Below, one piece after another: positions 1 to 4,516 of a stretch of DNA of 5,704 nucleotides; positions within the stretch are counted from its first letter, which is position 1; every line of letters begins with the position of its first letter. Position numbers and translations under genes: made by a program. Source of the DNA: an uncultured Flavobacteriales bacterium (GTDB lineage: Bacteria > Bacteroidota > Bacteroidia > Flavobacteriales > Schleiferiaceae); assembly GCA_903821715.1 (NCBI GenBank), contig CAIJMB010000053.1, positions 1 through 5,704 on the forward strand, written 5' to 3'. The notes below the pieces were generated by a model. That model was not told the DNA's origin, made no database searches, and saw only the letters and a list, made by a program, of their open reading frames with translations.

Positions 1-398
1 CGGCCGAGTTCACTTTTCCGTACCCGGACGCCGACTTTGACTTTGCCTGGGCAACCTCGGTATTTACCCATATGGACCGCGACGAAGTGGCCCGCTACCT
101 CGCCGAAACCCGCCGCGTGATGCGCCCAGGCGGTCGTTTTTTGGCAACCTTCTTTTTGATGGATTCCGAGGCCGAGCGGGCTTCTCAGGGCGGAACCTAC
201 GGGTTCCCCGTGCTGCGCAACGGTGTGTGGTACATGGACCCCGAGGTGGTCGGAGCCAATGTCGCCTTTCGCCCCGAGGACGTCGAGTTCATGGCCCGCG
301 CGGCCGGTTGGTCGGGTGTCGAAATCCATTTTGGCCGCTGGAGCGGCCGTGGCGGAACCACCCTCGACTTTCAGGACGTGGTACTACTGCGCGCCTAG
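1..398 (+). CDS. Class I SAM-dependent methyltransferase, C-terminal part (5' end outside window)
   Basis: The reading frame is open from base 3 to the TAG at 396-398, giving 131 residues with the N-terminal part missing. The fragment starts after the glycine-rich SAM-binding loop. It shows the middle and end of a Rossmann-type methyltransferase: an acidic PDADFDF stretch (residues 8-14), then SVFTHM (19-24), an amphipathic helix, and VMRPGGRF (39-46), the usual turn before strand 5. SVFTHM followed by an RVxxPGG turn is typical of Methyltransf_11/25-type enzymes acting on small molecules or natural-product-like substrates. The C-terminal half (GGTYGFP, WYMDPEVV, FRPEDVEFMARAAGW) is probably the substrate-facing lid, and its substrate cannot be told. 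The Met at base 72 is internal to the conserved fold, because conserved residues lie upstream of it, so it is not the start. A 227-bp spacer separates it from the next gene, and nothing links it functionally to the downstream pair. Family call is firm; specificity is unknown. Confidence 0.88.
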   Translation, partial: AEFTFPYPDADFDFAWATSVFTHMDRDEVARYLAETRRVMRPGGRFLATFFLMDSEAERASQGGTYGFPVLRNGVWYMDPEVVGANVAFRPEDVEFMARAAGWSGVEIHFGRWSGRGGTTLDFQDVVLLRA

Positions 399-416
399 CT
401 GGCGAGGCTGGCGAGG
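399..416. repeat. 9-bp tandem duplication (ctggcgagg x2)
   Basis: Two exact adjacent copies of ctggcgagg (399-407 and 408-416) lie immediately downstream of the methyltransferase stop. The following bases continue with G/T-rich variants. The copies sit outside coding sequence and have no recognised function. Confidence 0.85.
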
Positions 417-445
417 GTGGTTTCTGGTTGCTCGCAACTGGTTTT

Positions 446-476
446 TTCAAACGAATATTTTAAATAATTCGTTGAA
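446..476. promoter_or_regulatory. Imperfect palindrome in AT-rich island (possible operator)
   Basis: The arms TTCAA (446-450) and CGAAT (452-456) mirror ATTCG (467-471) and TTGAA (472-476), with one unpaired A at 451 and a central TTTAAA. The symmetry and AT-richness are consistent with a binding site for a dimeric regulator of the downstream SDR-ALDH genes. No regulator gene is present in the window to support this. It could also be a chance feature of AT-rich DNA. Confidence 0.35.
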
Positions 477-522
477 TTACAGTTACATATCCATTTGGAG
501 AAATTTGAAAAAAAGTAAAATC

Positions 523-534
523 CGGTTATAACCG
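523..534. promoter_or_regulatory. Perfect 12-bp palindrome cggttataaccg
   Basis: cggttataaccg equals its own reverse complement. It lies 91 bp before the SDR start at the GC-rich edge of the AT island. A TTTG at 504-507 is 19 bp upstream of the TA inside the palindrome. That is about the spacing of a Bacteroidota -33/-7 promoter, but the rest of the TAnnTTTG box does not match. An operator overlapping a weak promoter is possible but unproven. Confidence 0.3.
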
Positions 535-561
535 AATGGGTGAGGTCGCCCGGCGGCCACC

Positions 562-609
562 AGAAGCAAGGAACAAGGAACACGCAACCAACGAGCCAAC
601 GAGCCAACC
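562..609. repeat. Quasi-heptameric / octameric tandem repeat, T-free on + strand
   Basis: The stretch reads as successive units agaagca, aggaaca, aggaaca, cgcaacc, then aacgagcc twice and a partial aacc. It includes exact tandem copies of caaggaa (567-573, 574-580) and ccaacgag (588-595, 596-603). It belongs to a 63-nt run (547-609) with no T. If transcribed with the SDR gene, it would be a U-free and therefore weakly structured leader. Confidence 0.7.
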
Positions 610-613
610 TTGC

Positions 614-621
614 TAACTTTA
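614..621 (+). promoter_or_regulatory. Possible Bacteroidota -7 element (taacttta) before the SDR gene
   Basis: taacttta matches five of the six fixed positions of the Bacteroidota -7 consensus TAnnTTTG and ends 4 nt before the ATG at 626. No -33 TTTG lies at the expected distance upstream, where the T-free repeat sits. Use of this box would give a nearly leaderless transcript. Weak evidence. Confidence 0.2.
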
Positions 622-625
622 CTGC

Positions 626-1414
626 ATGCAACAACCCCTTGCCGGGAAGCGCGCCATTGTCGGTGGCGGATCCCAAGGAATAGGCCGCGCAGCGGCTTCC
701 GCACTCGCCGAATTGGGCGCCGAAGTTCTTTTGCTGGCGCGCAACGCTGAATCGCTGGCCCGCGCTGCGGAAGGACTGCCAACGCCGGCCGGGCAAATGC
801 ACCGTTGGTTAAGTGTGGACAATGCCCAACCCGAGGCGTTGGCGGCAGCTGTGGCGGCCGAACTCGAGGCTTGGGGCGACGCCCACATCTTGGTCAACAA
901 CACCGGAGGTCCGGCGGCGGGTCCGCTGCTTGAGGCCAGCGCGGAGGCGTTTTTGAGTGCGTTCACCAATCACTTGCTGGTCAACCAGAAGTTGGCGCAG
1001 CTGCTGGTTCCGGGAATGAAGCGGGCGGGCTACGGCCGCATCGTCAATGTGATTTCGACGAGTGTGAAAGCTCCGCTGCACGGCCTAGGGGTGAGTAATA
1101 CGGTGCGCGCGGCGGTCGGAAACTGGTCCAAGACGTTGGCTACCGAGCTGGCTCCGAGCGGGATTACCGTAAACAATGTGCTACCTGGCGCCACGGCGAC
1201 GGAGCGCCTCACGGCGATTATTGACGGACGCGCGGGGCGTACGGGCCGTCCGTATTCCGAAATTGAGGATGAAATGAAAGCTGAGGTGCCGATGGGGCGC
1301 TTTGCCGACCCCGCTGAAATTGCGGCGGCGGTGGCGTTCCTCGCGTCGCCGGCGGCGAGCTACATCACGGGCATTAACATTCCGGTCGACGGAGGCCGTA
1401 CTCCGAACCTATGA
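626..1414 (+). CDS. SDR family protein with degenerate catalytic motif (cd05344-like), paired with an aldehyde dehydrogenase
   Basis: This 262-residue single-domain protein has the classical SDR length and Rossmann layout. It shows a cofactor loop GGGSQGIG (13-20, in place of TGxxxGxG), LLARN after strand 2, NNTGG (91-95, in place of NNAGG), GRIVNVIS with the catalytic-position Ser144, VNNVLPGAT (182-190), GRFADPAEIAAAVAFLAS (224-241) and a C-terminal YITGINIPVDGG (246-257). The YxxxK motif expected 13 residues after Ser144 reads SNTVR (157-161), so both catalytic Tyr and Lys are replaced. From memory, NCBI's putative BKR-like subgroup cd05344, which lacks a perfect tetrad and NAD motif, has this kind of sequence. 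It may therefore be a divergent reductase/dehydrogenase or a non-catalytic partner. Its stop overlaps the ALDH start (ATGA), implying translational coupling and a shared pathway. The ATG at 626 puts strand 1 at the usual distance from the N-terminus. No Shine-Dalgarno is visible. Confidence 0.92.
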   Translation: MQQPLAGKRAIVGGGSQGIGRAAASALAELGAEVLLLARNAESLARAAEGLPTPAGQMHRWLSVDNAQPEALAAAVAAELEAWGDAHILVNNTGGPAAGPLLEASAEAFLSAFTNHLLVNQKLAQLLVPGMKRAGYGRIVNVISTSVKAPLHGLGVSNTVRAAVGNWSKTLATELAPSGITVNNVLPGATATERLTAIIDGRAGRTGRPYSEIEDEMKAEVPMGRFADPAEIAAAVAFLASPAASYITGINIPVDGGRTPNL

Positions 1415-2850
1415 TTACGCTGCGCAACTACATTGGCGGAACCTTCAGTGCTCCCGCCAACGGACGCTACCTCGACAATATTGAGCCCGCGACGGGTGAA
1501 GTGTACAGTTTGATTCCGGACTCGGGAGCAGAAGACGTGGCCCGCGCCGTCGAAGCGGCCAAGAAGGCGTACCCGACGTGGTCCGCGTTGACCGCGGCAG
1601 AGCGCAGCAAGCACCTGCTGGCGGTGGCGCAGCGCATCGAAGAGCGCATGGACGAGCTGGCTGCGGCCGAATCGCGCGACAACGGCAAGCCCTTGAAGCT
1701 GGCGCGTACGGTGGACATTCCGCGGGCCCGCGACAACTTTGCGTTTTACGCGACCGCCATTCTGCACGACTGGAGCGAAACTCACGACATGGGCGCCCAC
1801 GGATTCAACTACACCCTGCGCCGCCCCATCGGAGTGGCGGCCTGCATCAGTCCCTGGAACCTACCGCTTTACCTCTTTAGCTGGAAAATCGCGCCCGCCC
1901 TTGCGGCCGGCAACACGGTCGTGGCCAAGCCCTCTGAGGTGACGCCCTACACGGCGTACTTGCTGAGCGAGATTCTTGATGAGGTGGGTTTTCCGGCGGG
2001 CGTGCTGAATATTGTGCACGGAACTGGTCCCGGCGTCGGCGAACCCCTGGTTACGCACCCTGACGTGCCGATGATTTCGTTCACAGGCGGAACCGCCACC
2101 GGCGCCCGCATCAACACGCTGGCCGCGCCGAGCTTCAAAAAGCTGAGCCTCGAACTCGGCGGCAAGAACCCCAACGTCATTTTTGCGGACTGCGACTTTG
2201 AGTCCATGCTTCGTACCACGCTTCAGTCGTCGTTCGCCAACCAGGGCCAAATCTGCCTCTGCGGGTCGCGCATCCTCGTCGAGCGTCCGATTTACGACCG
2301 GTTCGTGGCGGAATTCACCGAGCGCGTCCGCGCCCTGCGCGTGGGCCTGCCGAGCGACCCCGAAACCCAGGTGGGGGCAGTGGTCTCAGCTCCGCACCGC
2401 GACAAGATTTTGACCTACATCGCTTTGGCCCAAGAAGAGGGCGGACGCGTGGAGTGCGGCGGTCACTCGGTGGAAGTACCCGGGGCCCCCAATGGGTACT
2501 TTGTCGCGCCGACCGTCATCACTGGTCTAGGTATGAGCTGCCGCACGAATCAAGAAGAGATTTTTGGTCCGGTGGTTACGGTGATGCCGTTTGATTCCGA
2601 AGAAGAAGCGCTTGCGTTGGCCAATGCGACCAAGTACGGCCTCGCCGCAACCCTGTGGACGAGCAACTTGCAGCGCGCCCATCGCGTGGCGCACGAGCTC
2701 GAGGCCGGAATCGTTTGGATCAACAGCTGGTTGGTCCGCGACCTGCGCACGCCCTTTGGCGGGGTCAAGCAGTCGGGCTTGGGTCGTGAAGGCGGGTTCG
2801 AGGCCCTTCGCTTTTTTACGGAACCCAAAAACGTGTTTGTCAAGCTTTAG
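1411..2850 (+). CDS. Aldehyde dehydrogenase, 2-aminomuconate / 2-hydroxymuconate semialdehyde dehydrogenase type
   Basis: This 479-residue NAD(P)+-dependent ALDH is full length for the family. All key residues are visible: Asn150 in SPWN (oxyanion hole), Lys173 and Glu176 in AKPSE (Glu here is typical of NAD+ preference), the SFTGG loop (223-227), the general base Glu248 in LELGG, the nucleophile Cys282 in NQGQICLCGSR, and Glu383 in EEIFGP. Subfamily features point to ALDH8A1 / AmnC / XylG-type enzymes: DIPRAR (102-107), CLCGSRI, and NSWLVRDLRTPFGG (438-451), close to WLVRDLxxPFGG in ALDH8A1. Arg105 and Arg443 may match the two substrate-carboxylate-binding arginines I recall for bacterial 2-aminomuconate semialdehyde dehydrogenase. 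The inferred reaction is oxidation of 2-aminomuconate (or 2-hydroxymuconate) 6-semialdehyde to the dicarboxylate, a cytosolic step in tryptophan/kynurenine or catechol meta-cleavage breakdown. It is translationally coupled to the SDR gene. ALDH family certain; exact substrate inferred. Confidence 0.93.
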   Translation: MITLRNYIGGTFSAPANGRYLDNIEPATGEVYSLIPDSGAEDVARAVEAAKKAYPTWSALTAAERSKHLLAVAQRIEERMDELAAAESRDNGKPLKLARTVDIPRARDNFAFYATAILHDWSETHDMGAHGFNYTLRRPIGVAACISPWNLPLYLFSWKIAPALAAGNTVVAKPSEVTPYTAYLLSEILDEVGFPAGVLNIVHGTGPGVGEPLVTHPDVPMISFTGGTATGARINTLAAPSFKKLSLELGGKNPNVIFADCDFESMLRTTLQSSFANQGQICLCGSRILVERPIYDRFVAEFTERVRALRVGLPSDPETQVGAVVSAPHRDKILTYIALAQEEGGRVECGGHSVEVPGAPNGYFVAPTVITGLGMSCRTNQEEIFGPVVTVMPFDSEEEALALANATKYGLAATLWTSNLQRAHRVAHELEAGIVWINSWLVRDLRTPFGGVKQSGLGREGGFEALRFFTEPKNVFVKL

Positions 2851-2853
2851 CGT

Positions 2854-2887
2854 GCTTCTGGCCGCTAGCAACTAGAAGCCAGCAAAG
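2854..2887. repeat. Weak hairpin plus heptamer-like units after the ALDH gene
   Basis: gcttct (2854-2859) can pair with agaagc (2874-2879) across a 14-nt loop that includes gctagc. The right side reads as heptamers agcaact, agaagcc, agcaaag (2867-2887), resembling the units at 562-589. No T-run follows on the + strand, so it is a poor terminator for the ALDH transcript. Confidence 0.4.
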
Positions 2888-2910
2888 AAAAAGAGGGGCT
2901 CGCAGTAGCT

Positions 2911-2942
2911 AAAAAAGAAAGCCCCGGCTCGCGGCCGGGGCT
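2911..2942 (-). terminator. Rho-independent terminator of the leftward genes
   Basis: agccccggc (2920-2928) and gccggggct (2934-2942) form a perfect 9-bp GC-rich stem with a 5-nt loop. Read on the minus strand, the stem is followed by a U-rich tract (complement of the A-run at 2911-2919, interrupted by one G). This places it as the terminator of the minus-strand transcript, 124 nt past the beta-barrel stop. On the + strand the hairpin is preceded by As and followed by no U-tract, so it would stop ALDH transcription only weakly. Confidence 0.75.
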
Positions 2943-2948
2943 CAGTAG

Positions 2949-3014
2949 GAGTGCTTAACTACTCAACGAAACGCATGAACGTTGAACACAAAATCACCTA
3001 AACGCAAAGCACTC
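2949..3014. repeat. Nested inverted repeats in the 3' region of the leftward transcript
   Basis: gagtgctt (2949-2956) is the exact inverse of aagcactc (3007-3014). Inside it, tcaacg (2963-2968) is the inverse of cgttga (2980-2985) with an 11-nt loop. The heptamer aaacgca occurs twice (2969-2975 and 3000-3006). Together with the terminator beside it, this could fold as a structured 3' UTR on the minus strand. No function is recognised. Confidence 0.45.
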
Positions 3015-3066
3015 TGTAGGTAATTATTCCAAAAGCGTGCCAAAGGGCAACGAGGTTGAAATTTTT

Positions 3067-3669
3067 TTAGAGCTTGTAGCCGAGCGAAACCAGGTATTCC
3101 GACGGGCGGTTGCTGAGGGGGAGTCCGTTCCAGGTTCCGCCCTGTGCCGTGAACGCCGAGTTGAGCGCCACGTCGAAGGTGATGCTGCCAAGGTCAAGAC
3201 CCACGCCCAAACGGTAGCCGAGTTGGTAGTTGCTGAAGGTCGACTGAAAGGTGTCGTTGAGTTCAAAGAGCGCGTTGATTCCGGCCTGGGCGCGCACGAG
3301 TTTGAACATGCGAAACCCCGGCGACAGTGCCAGCTGCACGCTTTGCGATTGAAGGGTTTCGTCAAAGGGGCGGCCCTCGATGTCGATGCCTTGAAAAGTG
3401 TAGGTGCGGGCGGAGTAGAGCGATTCGAACGCAAGGTAGCTTCCGTCTTTGCGCTGTTCGCGCACCGTGAGGCCGGCATGCCATCCGTTGACGGGGCGCT
3501 CGAGGCGGGCGATGCTTCCGGCGCTGACGAGGCCGCTGTCAAGGCCGACTCCGCTGAGGTTGTAGTTGACGCCTCCGCGCAGGTAGGCTTTGATCTTGGA
3601 ATCCGAAGATTGGCTCAAGGCGGGCACCGACAGGGCCACGCCGAGTAGGGCAAGGGCAAAACGTTTCAT
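3067..3669 (-). CDS. Small outer-membrane beta-barrel protein
   Basis: The protein is 200 residues from the Met at 3669. It begins with a Sec signal peptide: KR, a hydrophobic core (residues 4-17), then PALSQ with likely cleavage near residue 20. A Met further upstream at 3717 would put 16 polar residues ahead of the signal peptide, so 3669 is preferred. The mature part is a run of amphipathic strands typical of a porin-like barrel: GWHAGLTVREQ (62-72), SYLAFESLYSARTY (77-90), SVQLALSPGFRMF (110-122), AQAGINALFEL (127-137), YQLGYRLGVGLDLG (148-161), ITFDVALNSAF (163-173) and a terminal EYLVSLGYKL. The aromatic/aliphatic last strand is the usual BAM recognition end. By size it could be an 8-stranded barrel of the OMP_b-brl type. 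Its role is unknown. It lies 55 bp after the T9SS cargo gene and upstream of the terminator at 2920-2942, so it is probably the last gene of that transcript. Confidence 0.85.
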   Translation of the reverse strand: MKRFALALLGVALSVPALSQSSDSKIKAYLRGGVNYNLSGVGLDSGLVSAGSIARLERPVNGWHAGLTVREQRKDGSYLAFESLYSARTYTFQGIDIEGRPFDETLQSQSVQLALSPGFRMFKLVRAQAGINALFELNDTFQSTFSNYQLGYRLGVGLDLGSITFDVALNSAFTAQGGTWNGLPLSNRPSEYLVSLGYKL

Positions 3670-3694
3670 ACTTCGGCCAACGCGATAATCGGGC

Positions 3695-3702
3695 CAAAAT
3701 TG
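3695..3702 (-). promoter_or_regulatory. Possible -7 element (caattttg on the minus strand) for the beta-barrel gene
   Basis: Read on the minus strand, caattttg matches five of six fixed positions of TAnnTTTG and lies 25 nt before the ATG at 3669. This would give a short leader of about 18 nt. No -33 TTTG is found at the usual distance upstream, so an internal promoter within the operon is only a possibility. Confidence 0.2.
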
Positions 3703-3724
3703 CGTGAAATTGTGCAAGTGGCGC

Positions 3725-4501
3725 TTAGTGAACGACTTGGATGCGCTCGCGGAACTGGCGTCCGTCGGCGTGGCGCACGTCGATCAGGTAGGTTCCGGTG
3801 GGCCAGTCGGCGGTCGGAATCTGCATTCCGTCGACGCCCGTCGCGCGGTAGACTTCAGCCCCAGTGAGCGCGTAGGCTCGCACCACGGTTAAGCCCTGAG
3901 GGAGCTCAAGGCGAATAAAATCGATGGCCGGGTTGGGCGAAAGGCCTACGGCGAGCTGTGGCTCGTCCACGCCAAGGGTGCTTCGCGTCAGGCCAAGGGT
4001 CTGAGTGGTGACGGCGTCTCCGTTGTCGTTGCCATTGCCGTTGGCAAACAGGCTTGCGACGTATATGGTGGTTCCGTCGGGGGCGTTTCCGCTGTTCCAG
4101 GTAAAGGTCCACGCGGCTTGGCCGTTGCTGACGGTGTTGCCGCTCGAGGTGTGGGTCACGTAGCTGCTGTTGACGACTTTGCTGCCGGTTCCGGCGGTGA
4201 GGCTGCCCTGGTGGCCTGCAGATTCTACGGATGCTTGGAATCCGCTTTTGGGGTTGCTGGCTCCGCCCGTAGCATTGGTCACGGTGATCAAGTAGTTGGT
4301 GTTCGGAACAAATCCCGTCGATGGAATGTCGGTGCTAATACTCACCGTTTGGGTCGAGATCGACGCGCCACTGTGGCAGCTCGAGCAGGTTTGGCTTCCG
4401 CTCGCAGGCGAGCCAGATTTACCGCCCGAAGGGCCTGATGAATTCGTCAGTGCGGGCAGGCTCGCGAGGGCAAAGGCGAGGATGGCGTAGCGTTTTTTCA
4501 T
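3725..4501 (-). CDS. Secreted choice-of-anchor V-type protein with CXXCH motif and T9SS type A sorting domain
   Basis: The protein is 258 residues in three parts. A Sec signal peptide spans residues 1 to about 20 (MKKR, a hydrophobic stretch, PALTNS). A Gly/Ser-rich linker then leads into QTCSSCHSG with CXXCH at 39-43, followed by a beta-rich domain (about 48-170) with ITVTN, KSGFQASV, WTFTWNSG and YVASLFANGNG...GD. Residues about 186-258 form a Por_Secre_tail: LSPNPAIDFIRLEL, GAEVYRATG, WPTGTYLIDV and RERIQVV. This order (signal peptide, conserved CxxCHxG, beta-sandwich, T9SS tail) is that of Bacteroidota proteins which I recall as choice-of-anchor V domain proteins. It should cross the outer membrane through T9SS, lose its tail, and be anchored or released at the surface. 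Whether the CXXCH binds c-type haem or forms a disulfide cannot be told. The start is 16 bp from the stop of the upstream metallophosphoesterase gene, which suggests co-transcription. Confidence 0.9.
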   Translation of the reverse strand: MKKRYAILAFALASLPALTNSSGPSGGKSGSPASGSQTCSSCHSGASISTQTVSISTDIPSTGFVPNTNYLITVTNATGGASNPKSGFQASVESAGHQGSLTAGTGSKVVNSSYVTHTSSGNTVSNGQAAWTFTWNSGNAPDGTTIYVASLFANGNGNDNGDAVTTQTLGLTRSTLGVDEPQLAVGLSPNPAIDFIRLELPQGLTVVRAYALTGAEVYRATGVDGMQIPTADWPTGTYLIDVRHADGRQFRERIQVVH

Positions 4502-4516
4502 ACTTGATGAAACGTT

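Larger units (their letters stand above)
399..625. other. Non-coding spacer with tandem repeats, AT-rich island and palindromes
   Basis: I see no convincing gene in these 227 bp. In order it holds a 9-bp tandem duplication directly after the methyltransferase stop, an AT-rich island (about 440-530) with an imperfect and a perfect palindrome, and a 63-nt stretch without any T (547-609) made of quasi-heptameric repeats. The SDR start follows. The abrupt change from GC-rich coding sequence to the AT-rich island suggests the regulatory region of the SDR-ALDH pair. No U-tract terminator hairpin for the methyltransferase was recognised. Confidence 0.8.
2851..3066. other. Non-coding region between convergent gene groups
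   Basis: The 216 bp between the ALDH stop and the stop of the leftward beta-barrel gene hold no gene. They contain a weak hairpin with heptamer-like repeats (2854-2887), a strong terminator hairpin (2920-2942), and nested inverted repeats (2949-3014). An 8-codon ATG frame at 2975-3001 is too short and has no support. Confidence 0.8.

Noticed and set aside
72..398. ATG at 72 as start of the methyltransferase
   Set aside because: Conserved methyltransferase residues (PDADFDF, SVFTH) lie upstream in the same open frame, so the gene is cut by the window edge.
395..802. 135-codon open frame on the minus strand
   Set aside because: It spans the AT-rich spacer and the antisense of the SDR N-terminus. 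No domain is recognisable and it conflicts with the well-supported SDR start.
2920..2942. Hairpin as a + strand terminator for the ALDH gene
   Set aside because: No T-run follows on the + strand; the A-run on the left side gives a U-tract only for minus-strand transcription.
2975..3001. 8-codon ATG frame between the convergent genes
   Set aside because: It is too short, overlaps inverted repeats, and has no initiation signal or similarity that I can see.
3037..3648. 203-codon open frame on the + strand
   Set aside because: It is antisense to the beta-barrel gene, which has a clear signal peptide, strand pattern and terminal motif. The + frame is charged low-complexity sequence typical of the complement of a GC-rich gene.
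3670..3717. Upstream Met at 3717 as start of the beta-barrel gene
   Set aside because: It would place 16 non-hydrophobic residues before a textbook Sec signal peptide that begins at the Met at 3669.
4118..4438. 106-codon open frame on the + strand
   Set aside because: It is antisense to the T9SS cargo gene, and its Ala/Gly/Arg-rich translation has no recognisable motif.
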